A stretch of 64,000 bases of DNA from Halesus radiatus. Its lineage: Eukaryota; Arthropoda; Insecta; Trichoptera; Limnephilidae. The notes below the pieces were generated by a model, which worked only from the letters and a program-made list of their open reading frames with translations, did no database searches and was not told the DNA's origin. The stretch is taken from NCBI GenBank assembly GCA_022606495.2, contig JAHDVE020005847.1, forward strand, positions 1 to 64,000, in the 5' to 3' direction. Shown piece after piece: positions 41,990-53,689 of the stretch (positions are counted from its first letter, which is position 1; each line of letters starts with the position of its first letter). The translations under genes and the position numbers were made by a program.

Positions 41990-42842
41990 TACCCTTGAGG
42001 CCATCTTTAAATCTGATAAATAGCTGCTATTTTTCGGTTCGAGCTCGAGTTAAGTTATGTCGGATTTTGTATGGCGTATAGCATTATTGAGAGTATGTGA
42101 AATGCAAATATATTTCTATTCTACAAATAGCGATTATTGATAACTTATTGAGATGTGGTGAAATAGCTCCTAAGTATAATATATGTATAGTTGTACATAA
42201 CCTGCCTCACTAGGCGACCCTGTAGAGGCAGAATTTTCAGAAAATTATTTAACACATTTTATCCACGTATACTTAAAAATATACCGTATAAGTTCCTATA
42301 TACCGTGTAGCAAAATTTAAATTTAATTTAGAAACTTTGCTTATATAAACACAATACTACACAATACAACACAAAAAGGTTTCCACAATATTACAGTAAC
42401 TTTCAATGACAGGGCTGATTTTAGCTAGGTACGTACGTACTAACTTTTTGTGTATGTAATTTATGTATAATAACAACGTTTTTATAACTTGATTGTCATT
42501 ATGTATACTTTGAAGTAGGTTTATTGCTCAGTAAGAAGAAATACGCCTTCGCTAAATCTATGGCTGAGGGTATATTTACTTCAATATTAGCCTTTACTCA
42601 GTTTCGATTGGCGAAAACAAGTTTAATATTGAGCGATGATTGGCAAAATGATAATCTATAAATATAACAATATCGAATTGACCTTCAAACCAGCTATAAA
42701 TAATTCTGTTTCATGTTATTGTATTTTTGCACGAGACGGGTGTTCACTAGTTCGTTCTACCGTGTGGTTCTCAACAGGTTTGTGGTTGAGATGAGACAGA
42801 AACTGACGGGTACCATATTTTTTGCTATAATTTGTATATATA
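41990..42842. other. No gene seen
   Basis: AT-rich. A block CATAACCTGCCTCACTAGGC with GAGGCAG (42197-42230) also occurs at 56355-56395, which suggests a shared retroelement 3' end. Confidence 0.45.
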
Positions 42843-43240
42843 TTTTTTTTACATGAATACCGCAAAAGAGCCCAAACTGCTCCCAACCGTCTGGAGCCAG
42901 TTAGACTATGGCATTCCCAATTGGGGAATGTTGCGAGGCTGAAGGTATTGGGGAGGGGAAGGAGAAAGGGAAGGGGAAGAGGAAGGTGGGGAAATACCTG
43001 GCTATTCAGATCTGGTCACCAAACACGGCTAAAAGCCATTTCAAGCAACGTTTCAATTCTGAATGGTGGTCTCTCACCAGGGCGATACTGAGAGTATCTT
43101 CCACTCTGGAACGTATATAACGTATATATATACTATATATTATTTTTAAATTAATTAATTGTGAAACAACACAAATTAATTAAATAAAATTTACTTGCGC
43201 ACGCCGGGATTTGATCCCGCGACCTTCGGATTCGTAGTAC
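42843..43240 (-). repeat. SINE-Arg copy, head truncated
   Basis: Minus-strand copy from tail (TTTTTTACATGAATACCGCA) through the whole body to the B box (CCGGGATTTGATCCC). The D arm is missing, because the sequence leaves the SINE after TTCGTAGTACC. Confidence 0.8.
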
Positions 43241-44244
43241 CGTTGTATGACGAAAAATAACACGTGTGTCTTAGGAACGACTTGTTTCTGTGAACAATAG
43301 CAGGATATAACTTGGCTGGCTTAGAAGAAATCTGAGAAATTTGGCTTCCACAGTAACAATTTTTATTTTAAATATTTCAAATGTAGAATAACAATAATTG
43401 TTATGTAAAATCTATTTTAGGTAGGTTGGTGAGGTGTGCGTATGGTTGCCAATCCTGACCGTAATGATGAGGATAGTTTTACGGTTGCGAATTGTATGTA
43501 AATGACTTTGCGAGCGACTATGACATAGGATGGAGGAACAAAAAGATAAAGGGAAACTGTAAAAAAATGGGGATTCACCGATTTTACCATTTTGGAGTTT
43601 TCAATTGTGTCTTTACTTGTTTCATTTGATATTATTGTAATTGTACGGAACTTGTGTTTTTAATTGAACTGGTGGCGGAAGGTCAAATAGGGGGGGAAAG
43701 GGGAAAGGAGATGCATATAACCGCATGCATTATTTGGAAGTAGGTGACCGATAATTATAAACTGGCTTGAACATACGTAATCATAGTTAATTAATGTGAG
43801 AGTTTTTTATATTTACATTTTTTTTAAATTCATGAAAATTTTTTACTCCAAATAATACTAGGAATCATTGGTTAAAATAATTCAAGTACGTATCTTAATA
43901 CCCATTACATGCAATAACACTATTTATTTGAATAAAGCACTTTTTTCTAAACAATTATTAATTTGTATTTACTACCGATTTTTTTTAGTTAATTCAACGG
44001 GTGTCACCACACTCCCTTTTGAGAACCTCTGATACTTATAGTATAACGTTTTTATACTGAAGTAATAATACAAATCAATTGTATTTATAAATAGGTAGAC
44101 GTTAAATTATAATGAAATCGTGTATTTATTAAAAAAAGTTGAAGTAAATAAATTTTACAAGGAAAACCTTTTTTGGGCTTATGTTTACATCACGATCTAT
44201 TCATCAGTTCAACTATAATTGGATGTGCAAAATATATTATAAAA
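43241..44244. other. No gene seen
   Basis: AT-rich. A G-rich run lies at 43690-43712. Nothing else recognised. Confidence 0.45.
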
Positions 44245-44460
44245 TGTTTGTGTGCAGTGCCAGGGAACATTTCTCGCTCTTCCTGTGTCAACTGTGGTTA
44301 GAGGTGCATAAATGTGGAGATAATCTCCTCTACCCAGTGAGCGGGCTGCCTACTGCTACTTTAGAACTTTTATTTATTTTTATATCAATGAATTGTAAAC
44401 TGTGTTTTATGTGCTAACGGCACTTGCTGATGGCAATATTATATTTACGCCCGCTCACTG
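44245..44460 (+). repeat. Dispersed repeat with 12-bp perfect inverted pair
   Basis: This is the inverse copy of 32900-33130. It contains CAGTGAGCGGGC (44335-44346) and its exact reverse complement GCCCGCTCACTG (44449-44460), bounding about 100 bp, which suggests a small foldback unit. Confidence 0.6.
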
Positions 44461-45007
44461 ATTGAAATTCTTTCTTAAACAGGTAATTAATTTCGATGTC
44501 CTATCTGGGGCCTAGTAGTCGAAAGATCTTACGTAAATTGGCGATATCAGTTTTCTTTCAAATCGGTGTAGAACACACTTCTAAGGATTTTCCGTTCAGT
44601 GTTACGAAAACAACATGATTGCTTACTGCCTCGTGTAGGGAAACTCTGCAAAAAAAACGTATGAAAAACAAATACTTCTGAATGCTGAAAGGAAGGGTGT
44701 CTTTACCGTTGTTTTCGGAATTTATAAAAAAAGGTTTAATTAAATTTCCGGGACATGGTTATGAGTTTTTTATGAAAATTAATGACATATTTATTTTTTC
44801 TAAACAAAGCGTGGCACTGAAATAATTTTTCAATGCGAAACAAACAAAGTAACGATAACCAAGTTAAATTTTATTCGTATTTTCAAAGTAGATTATCATA
44901 AGCGATTGTACCCGAGCGACGGAAGCACGGTTGCACCGGAAAATTAGTTTATTTGAAACTCACGTGAGGTGGTAAATAAACTAGTAAGATTAAACGATAC
45001 TAAAAAA

Positions 45008-45868
45008 ATAAACACTTTGTTATTGTTAACCACGAACACATTTTATTTTTCGCTAAGCGGTTTCGCTTAACTCAAGCTTCGTCAGGGCGAATATAATTAC
45101 AAAAAAATAATACGGAGTTATCGGCTATTTATAGTTACAGAATACAGTAGAGTGAAATATGGAGAGTACAAAAGAGAGAGAAAAGAGAACCAAATATTAA
45201 AGGGAGACAACAATAGAAAAGTATTATTTGCAAGAGGGAGACAACATTAACATATTAATAATAATATATAGTAAATACAACAGTGCAATGGAAACATAAT
45301 GAATTCATTAAAGAGAGATAATCCTACAATATTTATACAAGAAAGAGCAGTTAAAACTACTTGATTACATAATAATAATTAATCGGATGACTGAGGCAAT
45401 ATAACAACGGTATCCATTACGAAATACGAGGTGGAAGTTAATAATCGATAAGCCGGGGAAAATTCACAGGAAACAGGTTTAAAATCGGGCTATTGAATAA
45501 CTTTGTTTAATTATTAAGTAGGTTATCTGCTAATATTAAATTTAAAGATATTATAATTTCTCGAGGTTTTAATTTGTCTGATTTAATTCCTATTCCGTTT
45601 TTATCCAAAAGACGAGTTCCCGTGATTTTATTGAAAGTATGATCAGAAAAACCAGTACTATTTAAACAACGCAAGTTTTCTTAACTCTTACGTTAACATT
45701 ATGTTTTATTTTTCCCATTTAAAAAGCAGAACAATCATTACAGGAAAGTTTATAAATGCCAGAGTGGCTTAAATTATCATATTTGTCTTTTGTATCGATT
45801 GCTTGACCTAAGCGAAACCAGTTGGCGAAAAATAAAATATATTTGTGGTTTATAACCGTTATTTGTTT
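45008..45868. mobile_element. Element bounded by inverted hammerhead-like modules
   Basis: The left module (minus strand, 45008-45095) reads CTGACGA, extra A, GCTT, loop GAGTT, AAGC, GAAACCGCTTAGCGAAAA and TAAAATGTGTTCGTGGTTAA. The right module (plus, 45795-45868) reads GCTTGACCTAAGCGAAACCA, GTTGGCGAAAAATAAAATAT and TTGTGGTTTATAACC, in opposite orientation. The core 5' of stem II is lost on the right but the GCTT/AAGC stem is kept. The 700-bp interior is purine-rich to AT-rich, with no ORF. Confidence 0.65.
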
Positions 45869-46440
45869 TATTTAATATGGTGTCAAACCATAAAGTGATT
45901 GCTTCTCATAAAAAAATATTTTTAATTATTTTTTCTTAACGATATACACCTAGTATAGGTAATTCAGAATTCAGAAAGTAAGAAGAAGTATAGGAATGTT
46001 CACTTGTGTAGTTGTGCACTGGATGGATAAAAAAATTTCAACTTTTTAACGATTGACGATTCGATAACTGCAATTTTTTATTTATTTTACCTCTAACTCT
46101 ATTATTTTAACTCTATTACTAACTATAATTATAAACTAAATGCAGTTATTTTTATTTTTTATGCCCTTCTGAAAAACATTTATTTTACTGACACTCTTTT
46201 CCGAACTGATTCTGTATAAATTCCAGTTGATTTGACAGCTAGCTATGCTGGTGTAAAAACTGTACTCATATTTTTTTCCGGACAAAGTATCTATGAACAT
46301 GAATACTTCTTTTTTATGAATAATGAATGGTTTATCACGACCAAATTTATTTTTAACATCGTTTTTAAAATCATGAAAATATTCGAAGATTATGACAAAC
46401 GTCGCTCCTGCGCACTTAGTATCCAAATATTATGGTTTCG
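45869..46440. other. No gene seen
   Basis: AT-rich DNA. Overlapping frames of 75-96 codons at 46136-46507 on both strands show no motif and are probably by chance. Confidence 0.45.
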
Positions 46441-46520
46441 GAACCAGTTTGACGCTTGTTCTCGATGCTCTCGGTGTGCACAAATATATTCAGCGTGTGT
46501 TCTTTAAAATGATTTTCCTG
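46440..46520 (+). repeat. Dispersed repeat, second copy of 1760-1830
   Basis: GTGCACAAATATATTCAGCG and TTCTTTAAAATGATTTTCCT match 1790-1830. Confidence 0.55.
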
Positions 46521-46532
46521 CATGGTTCCATG

Positions 46533-46830
46533 ACAGTTGCCCCCCCGAAAGCTGCCCTCCCCGACAGTAAATCTCCCCGACAGTTGATCCCTCCGATGGT
46601 TGATCCCTCCGACAGTTGATTCCTCTAACAGTTGATCCTCTAAATGATTATTTATGATCTACGTCCTGATTTGTAAAGTAACTATACAGAGAGGATATGC
46701 GGCCGTATAAAAAAGTCGATATACTTATATCTGCAGGCGTCTTGAGTAGAAAGGGGGATCAAATATCGGGGGGATCAACTGTCGGAGGAGGGGGGGGGGG
46801 CATCTGCCGGTGGATCAACTGTCGGGCCAC
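46533..46830. repeat. Inverted clusters of GATCAACTGTCGG-type repeats
   Basis: Positions 46533-46640 hold about six imperfect units of TTGATCCCTCCGACAG. Positions 46754-46826 hold about four units in the opposite orientation (GGGGGATCAACTGTCGGAGG). Between the clusters lies about 110 bp of AT-rich DNA. The whole could form a long G/C-rich hairpin. It also includes a G12 run at 46789-46800. Confidence 0.75.
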
Positions 46831-47580
46831 CGCCCGTATGTACACTGAACCGATAATCTCTAGGAGTGTGATCTATACCTATTTGAAAGAAAAATGATGT
46901 CGCCATTTTACATAATTACCAAAATCCAAGCTAGAACACGTTTTCGGAAAAATATGAAAATCGCTTAAAAATCATCATGTTAACTGACCATAGATAATAC
47001 CTACACACTAGAAATGCCTTCCATGTAGATTTGAATGGAAACCAATGTAGATCCTGACTTAGTTAGTACGTTTTGGTTCTAGCCCCGATAGAGCCAATTA
47101 AAATACAGCGTTCCATCTCTCTTACAAGGCATGATACTCCATTCCATTTAGTTTTGAATTTTTATTGAGAGAGCGAGCTTTTGAATTTGAAATTTAAGGC
47201 TTGAATATCCAGATTTTTATATCACGAAACGCGCCAATAACGCATTTCTTGTGTACGTTTTTATTCTATGACTGACCACAACTCATTGCCTAAAAATAAA
47301 GAACCATCTAACCATTAAATAAAATATACCGTTGAGTAATGAACTCTTTTTTCCCATTTTACTAGGGCTTAAGTACGGTTGGCATGGACAAAGGCAGGAT
47401 GATGGGTGTCACCTGAATTTCCGAAGCACCTAGGAGTACTCATTTAGGGTGTTATTTTATTTTTAAATGCCAATAAAAAGGGATACTGCTGACGTTACTG
47501 AGGAGCTCATAAAAAATATCCCAACAAATAAATGAGCTACGTTCTGCAGAATGAAACCAATCAACAACAAAAGATATTAA
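46831..47580. other. No gene seen
   Basis: No recognisable gene or repeat. Confidence 0.45.
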
Positions 47581-47596
47581 ATAAAAAATAAAAAAA

Positions 47597-47700
47597 ACAC
47601 TTTGTTTTAAACTACCAATTTATTTTTAAATTATTGCTAACCGTGATAAGCGAAACCGGTCGATGTTAATTTAAACAAAAAATAGTGGTTTAAAACGTCG
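47597..47700. repeat. Inverted pair of hammerhead-element 3' flanks
   Basis: The minus-oriented ACACTTTGTTTTAAACTACC (47598-47617) faces the plus-oriented AATAGTGGTTTAAAAC (47681-47696). Between them is TGATAAGCGAAACCGGTCGA, with GAAAC-CG-GUC but no intact CTGANGA. It looks like an element with most of its interior deleted. Confidence 0.5.
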
Positions 47701-47842
47701 TGACTTCGATTCTTCGGCTGGCTAGGTCCTCCATCACGACACAAGCAACATCTTCCGCTTACTGTAGTTTTAGAAAAAGATTTTCAAATATTGTCAGGTT
47801 ATTCGTAACCCGGGAATATTTGTCTTTCTTTAAACAAAATAA
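47697..47842 (+). repeat. SINE-Glu copy, head truncated
   Basis: It starts within the B-box region (GTGACTTCGATTCTTCGGCTG) and continues through TCCATCACGACACAAGCAAC to TTTGTCTTTCTTTAAA. Confidence 0.7.
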
Positions 47843-48246
47843 ATGATTATTATTAAATATGTCAAACCACAAAGTAATTCCTTTCTACGAAAAAATAATA
47901 TTTATTATATCATATACTCGTTCGTCCTTAAGGGCTTTACACGTTTTATGATATAGATTACATTGAATTAGTGATACGGGGGGATACATTATTGTACATC
48001 GATAGTGTAGATCGAATTCAAAATCAAATATTAAATATATCTCACCTAAAAATTCAACAATAGCTGTCAGTGTGTAATTTAGTATATTATATCAATATAT
48101 TAATATATATAAATATTTACGTATGTAAGTTTTTCTTAAATAAGATTTTAATTTTATTTATATGTTCTGATTGGTCATTAATACAACGCATTTCAATGGG
48201 GATGTTACTGTAAGAATGCATGACGCCACAGCTCTCCATCACTTGC
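47843..48246. other. No gene seen
   Basis: AT-rich. CGTCCTTAAGGGCTTTACAC (47931-47950) resembles GCCCTTAGGGCTTTTACATA at 60256, which is possibly a LINE 3' end. Confidence 0.4.
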
Positions 48247-48659
48247 TTTTTTTTACACGAATACCGCACAAGAGTCTCAACTGCTCCCAACCGTCTGGAG
48301 CCAGTGAGACTATGGCATCCCCAATTGGGGAATGTTGTGAGGCTGAAGGTATTGGAAGGGGAGGAGAAGGAGAAGAGGAAGGTGGGAAATACCTGGCTAT
48401 TCAGATCTGGTCACCAAACACGGCTAAAAGCCATTTCAAGCAACGTTTCAATTCTGAATGGTGGTCTTTCACCAGGGCGATACTGAGAGTATCTTCCACT
48501 CTGGAACGTGCGCAAATACACTATATGTTATTTTTAAATTAATTAATTGTGAAACAGCACAAATTAATTAAATAAAATTTACTTGCGCACGCCGGGATTT
48601 GATCAAGCGACCTTCGGATTCGTAGTCGAGACCCTTACCCCTCCACCATGGAAGACGTC
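48247..48659 (-). repeat. SINE-Arg full-length copy
   Basis: Minus-strand full copy, tail TTTTTTTTACACGAATACCG to head CCTCCACCATGGAAGACGTC. The B box has a small change (GGGATTTGATCAAG). Two overlapping + frames of 123 and 88 codons are antisense to the SINE. Confidence 0.85.
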
Positions 48660-49159
48660 AAAATTTTATTGCTGATATCTCTGTTAGAGATTATGTTGGA
48701 TAGCCACCTTCTACAGAACGAAGTTTAGTTTATTTTCGTTCAACGTGTTAAGGCCCCGCATTAATCTCCGAGAATTTAGATTTAGGTAAGGGGTCGTCTA
48801 GCATCGGCTCTGAATCCCGACTGACCGCTGTTGAAAGGCAGATATGATCATTCGAAAGATAGAAAGAGCGCGCCAATGTGAAGAGCATTTAGAATAAATG
48901 GGCGTAAGTGACAATTCTAAAAATATTAATAAAACATGACATATTTAAGATAGATCAAAAATCTGAAGAATGTCTTAAGTATCATTAAAAGAGAAACTAT
49001 GATTTTTTCAAACCTATAAAATGTTAAATAACAGAAAAAACCCGTTTTTTTTAGTTCACGATTTTTTTTCTATCGAGGGAATTTCATATAATTACATTTT
49101 CAGCTCGTTGACTGATTATAGATTATAATTTCTTCAAATGTTTGGTAACTTTGTTAACT
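48660..49159. other. No gene seen
   Basis: No recognisable gene. Confidence 0.45.
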
Positions 49160-49260
49160 TTTTATTCCTGAAGATGATAGCATTGCTATCGAAACATGTA
49201 GAGAAATATTTATATATTTTATTTAAAGTGGTAAATACAAAGTATATTTTTAATTTATAT
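49160..49260 (+). ncRNA. Hammerhead-like ribozyme motif, best core and stem II
   Basis: CTGAAGA (49168-49174) has the full CUGANGA consensus. After one extra T, GATAGC (49176-49181) pairs perfectly with GCTATC (49185-49190) across an ATT loop. GAAAC (49191-49195), AT, GTA follows, with predicted cleavage after 49200. The downstream box AAAGTGGTAAATACAAAGTA is present. The extra T between A9 and stem II is non-canonical but shared by most copies. Confidence 0.6.
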
Positions 49261-50443
49261 GATTATAGATTATCTTCAAAAACATTTTTTTTTTTTTAAG
49301 TACATAAAACCTCCAGTTTTTAAGGGATATATATGATATATCCATAGAAATTCTGTTTTGCAGAGCCTTAACCTGCCGTTATACTAGTTTCTAATTTTGA
49401 AGATATTGATTTCGGCATAAAAACACTAATTTCCTTAGCAAGCAACTTTTCATATAATTTTTTTTTATTATATCCACCTTAATGGTTGATAGTGATGGAA
49501 TATTTAACTAAAATAAACATTTATTAACCGTTAAAACCAATCGGCATACATTTAATGAAAACAAAGCCGTTTATTTATTCCAAACGCGTTCTGGATTTAA
49601 TGCCTTGCAAATAGAAAAGATTACGAAGCAGAAGAGGCAGAAAATTAAAAAAATTCTGGGAGAGAAAACGTTACTAATTGAGGTAAGATGAATCGTAATG
49701 AAGTGGCACAAAGGAGGGGATGTTAGAATGAAAAGGAAAAAAAAACACTAATTAAAAAGAACTCTTCGTAGAAGGGGAGAAATTAATTGAAACACGAAAC
49801 TTTTCCTTTTTAAAAGACTCCGTCTTATGACTTTTAAAACTAAGTTTTTTTGCTTTGAGTAGGTGTTTTGCATAAATTTTTTTAAAACCTGTTTTGTATG
49901 AAAAACTGACTGTATTTCATATTTGGAAATCATAATTATTTTCATTATTTTTTTTCAAAGAATTTTACCTTCGAGTCTTGGTTTACTGAAGTATAAGTAA
50001 TTTAGCTACAATTTGAACAGCCAAAACGTTTTTACTTTGGGAACTTGTTCTTTTCCTGGAAAGTTTCGGACAAAAGCAACAGGATTTTCGACGAAGTTTG
50101 TATATTCTTTCACTTTACCTTTGTGTATTTTACAAGCCAGCAAATTAATTTAGTGAAAGTGATCATGTATTTATAATTGTAATAGTGTTAGATGTATCAA
50201 GCTAAATTAATTGTTATATTTTTGGATAACTTTTTTAATCTTAGAAATAAATTTCGACGAATTAAATCTGTATTTAGCTCGGAGATCAGTCAACCTTAGA
50301 CCTCAAATACCACTTTCATTTTAGAAATATTACATAACTGGTGTGTGAAATGTACTGAATCACCTCAGCATCTCTGGTAGTACAAAATGACAACACGTTT
50401 GTTTAGCGAATAGTCCATTTATTACGTATACGTAAAAAGGATA
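49261..50443. other. No gene seen
   Basis: AT-rich. No recognisable coding sequence or repeat ends. Confidence 0.45.
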
Positions 50444-50620
50444 TTTTTTTTTTAAGATAGCCGTTACGAATAACTTGACAATATTTGAAAATTTCCTACT
50501 ACCATCACAGTAAGCGGAAGATGTTGCTTGTGTCGTGATGGAGGACTTAGCCAGCCGAGGAATTGAAGTCACGACGCCTGGGTGAGACCCAAACGCGATG
50601 CCAACTGTGCCACTGACCGG
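50444..50620 (-). repeat. SINE-Glu copy, minus strand
   Basis: The A-rich tail shows as TTTTTTTTTTAAGATAG on +. The body GATGTTGCTTGTGTCGTGAT and the head GGGTGAGACCCAAACGCGAT with CCACTGACCGG follow. It is full length and close to 41791-41985. Confidence 0.8.
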
Positions 50621-50969
50621 ACTGTGTGACTTACTATAAGTATAATATAAACGCATAAATTTCATTTAGAACCACCTTATTTTCATTTTAATTAGAGTTT
50701 GCCAATCATCTCATTTCAACCGATCACATTTTAAATAAAAATAATATACAGGAGTTCAAATTCTTCACCGTAATAATAAAGGCAGAAAATTAGACAATTT
50801 AGAAGGACTAGTAAATTTATCGTTTAACCCTCATTTAGATATTTTTCTACTAAATCGCTTCGTCTTTCCGGAAAAAAAAGCTAATTATCCCTTCCCCTTG
50901 GTCGACCTCTACTACAACACCTAAATATTCACGTACGATCATCATTATTTTATACCGTAGTTTAATTTT

Positions 50970-51050
50970 AATATATTAATGACGAGGGAAGGGTACTTCC
51001 GAAACTGGTCGAGATTATTATATTGAAGTGGTTCAAAACAAATTTACGCG
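50970..51050 (+). ncRNA. Hammerhead-like ribozyme motif with GUC site
   Basis: TGACGA (50980-50985) lacks the first C of the core (A instead). After one extra G, stem GGAAG/CTTCC is a perfect 5 bp with loop GGTA, then GAAAC (51001-51005), TG, GTC (cleavage after 51010). The downstream TTGAAGTGGTTCAAAACAAA box is present. Confidence 0.55.
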
Positions 51051-51119
51051 TTTATATTATGGTCCATTTATTATTTATTTTTGAGTGTGTGATTATTCAT
51101 AGATTCTTTAAGTGGGGAA

Positions 51120-51625
51120 AGCGCATCGTCCCATAGTCGCAACATCATCATCGGTGCCATTGGCAACTCTTGGAGAATCTTTGCTTCAAATAAATGCCTC
51201 TACTCCTGTTTGTTTCCTAGACTCTCCTATTAGTTTCTTTCGCTCAAAGATGCAGTATTTTCCACAACGTTCACTTTTCTAAATCTTTCAACAGTCGTTT
51301 GTCCTAAAGAATTTTCATGAAGAAGATTCTTTGGAAATTGGTAATTTTCTATCCTTGCTACACGTCTGCTCGGCGGAGCCATCCCAGTTTTAGTAAAGCT
51401 TCTTTATGATATTAAAAGATGGTATAACTCATTGTTGTACCTCACCAGTCAGACACTCTTTTCTTTTATGGCTTCGAATATTTTCTCTGTAGTTCACAAT
51501 TCACCCTTTCACATTTTTCTGACGACTCAGCCTCTGTACTTTATGCCTCAGGCTAGCTAGTACCGGCGCGATAAGTGTTTTATAGTGATTGAATTTGGAA
51601 CTCCTTGAGATGGGTCTCATTTTAT
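51120..51625 (-). pseudogene. LINE ORF2 C-terminal remnant, minus strand
   Basis: The minus strand shows KFNHYKTLIAPVLAS, then in shifted frames LGWLRRADVARIENYQFPK and ESLGQTT-type residues. 'Y-K-T-L-I-x-P-V-L' followed by an 'L-x-W-x-x-x-x-R' block is the usual layout after the reverse transcriptase of Jockey/RTE-like elements. Multiple stops. Confidence 0.5.
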
Positions 51626-52220
51626 ATATTATATTGAACGAATATTTTAAGATACTGGAAACTATTGTCCAAGGTGATTCTCAACATAAATTATTATAAA
51701 ACATAAATTTTACACTGCTAGTAGCAACCATATTTTTTATTAATTGTTTTGGTGTTTAATTCGTAGCATTTACTTATTATTTTTAATTTAATGTAAATCA
51801 GGGCACACGCTGTTTTTGAAACTATTGTTGCGATACAAAAATGTTTTCATTTTCATTAGATTACTGCGTGTTGTTATATCCACAATACGATTGAATAACT
51901 GCGACCGAATCAAATCTAGTAATTTTCCTTCACGTCGTTTGTTTCACTTTGTGAATTGGAATTTCAGTCAGATTAACGCATTTTGCTACATATGTAATTT
52001 TAGATGGAAAACCAATCAACGGCTTTTCTATATTTCAATACTTCTACGGGAAATTTTAAATTTTCCGACTGGTTAAATATCTTATTATTATTCACGTCGA
52101 CGTCCCGGACATATTTTCTATAAGTTTTTGGGTAAAAAGTAGGGGAAAGAATAACAGTACTGAATATTAAAATCAGAATTAACCTTATAACATCAATAAC
52201 GCTTAACAAAGAATTCAACA
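51626..52220. other. No gene seen
   Basis: AT-rich DNA without recognised features. Confidence 0.45.
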
Positions 52221-52221
52221 A

Positions 52222-52380
52222 GGTCTCGGTAGTTCAATTTTTCGAAATCCCGGATAGACTACAGATTCTGAGTTCGAGTCTCAGTAGCGACCGTATCGTT
52301 TTTTATTTTCTTTCTTCTTCTGCTTCATATTTTCAATACTTAATTTGTTATTTTGAATTATTAATAAAATTACTGAAATG
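52222..52380 (+). repeat. SINE-2 diverged copy
   Basis: The head GGTCTCGGTAGTTCAATTTT, loop CCCGGATAGAC, B box GAGTTCGAGTCTCAGTAGCG is followed by a short T-rich body. Confidence 0.6.
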
Positions 52381-52619
52381 CTCTCTGTTTATGTCAATGG
52401 ACTAAGTGATTTCTCTATTGTTGTTACAATCCAACGCTATCCATAGAGCTAAATGTATTTCCCGATTTTTCATTATTAATATCTGCAAGATGCTAAATAT
52501 GATTTATGTACTTCGCTTGCGTGAACAACAAAGCAAATAAAATCCCCAAGGGACCAAATAAGTACGAATTATTGTTAGCGGAATGAGAAAATATGAGAGA
52601 GACGAGAGCTGCGCTGTGA

Positions 52620-52870
52620 TCTATGAGAGGAAGATACTTTCAGCATTGCCCTGGTGAAAAACCACCAATTAGAATCGAAATTAAACGCTGAATGAAAGTT
52701 TTTTAAACTACATTTTCCATGTTCGGTGACCAGGTTTGAATAGCCAGTCACTTTAAAATCATTCTGTTTCCCATCTTTTCCATTCCATTCAGCTTCACAA
52801 CATTTCCCAATTGGATGCCATAGTCCCACTGGCTCCAAGTACTTGGGACTCTCGTTCGGTATTCAAATAA
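52620..52870 (+). repeat. SINE-Arg copy, head missing
   Basis: From GGAAGATACTTTCAGCATTG through TTGGATGCCATAGTCCCACT to the tail GTATTCAAATAAAAA. The body carries several small indels. Confidence 0.7.
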
Positions 52871-53200
52871 AAATCAAAGATGAATGCCAGCCATGTTACT
52901 TGTTTGGAAATACTGTATTAAATTATTAAAATTCGCCAGCAAAATCTCCTATTAAGAAAAACGTTACTTTTTAGGTTGGCTTTTACGTTTTTAAGTCTCG
53001 GAAGAAAATCTAAAAGTAAAATTATTACGTGATACTTTATACTCTTTATATAGAAGGTTTGACTTGTAAACATAGCATTTTGTTACAAAGTAGCACCGTT
53101 TAACATTTTTTCTAATTGTTTTGTATATTTCTACAATATTATGCTATTGGGAAGTGTTGGATATCTAGTGCAAGAATAAAAATTTAAATTTAAAAAATAA
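52871..53200. other. No gene seen
   Basis: No recognisable gene. Confidence 0.4.
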
Positions 53201-53204
53201 AACA

Positions 53205-53295
53205 ATAACTTCGTTTAAATCACTTTTATTTATACTTTAGGGCACCGGGTTTCGCTACTACCGTAGCTTCTTCAGGGCAGTATACAACTAAACTA
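53205..53295 (-). ncRNA. Hammerhead-like ribozyme motif, GGTA loop
   Basis: The minus strand reads CTGAAGA, extra A, GCTAC, loop GGTA, GTAGC, GAAAC. Stem II is a perfect 5 bp. TATACT before the core pairs with AGTATA after it (outer stem I, 6 bp). The triplet after GAAACCCG reads GTG, which is not a normal cleavage site. The downstream AAAAGTGATTTAAACGAAG corresponds to the shared box. Confidence 0.55.
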
Positions 53296-53689
53296 TGAAC
53301 CAAGATGCACATGTGTTATAGATTGATACAAACAGACGAGTGAAGGGCCAAGGGTGGGAGATCAGCAGGTACCTGCTGACCGGGAAGGGTGTGTACTTTG
53401 TTTATTGGGAATAATTTAAGGATTGGACTTTTATTTAAATTTATTTGATTATTTGTGAGTCCAATGTATTCGTTTGTTTATTTCACTAATTTAATTTCAC
53501 GATTTAAAAATATATTGTCTTGTGTTAGTTATCCATTAATATCAATCATTTATCGGAGTTTTAAAACACTAATGGTTGTCATTGCTCTATCTAGTGTATT
53601 TATTTATATATGTGACAGATGTTGCGCCATTCCAAATGAATTACCGAACGGTGAAAATATTATACAAACCTAAATATGCAATTAATCAG
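53296..53689. other. No gene seen
   Basis: A GC-neutral patch with GGTACCTGCTGACCGGGAAG (53370) and AT-rich DNA. Nothing recognised. Confidence 0.4.

Noticed and set aside
48171..48542. 123-codon + frame with GKYLAIQIWSPNTAKS-type residues, recurring at 7271, 20587, 42908 and 59435
   Set aside because: It recurs only where SINE-Arg lies, is antisense to the SINE body, and is broken differently in each copy. It is a repeat shadow, not a protein family.
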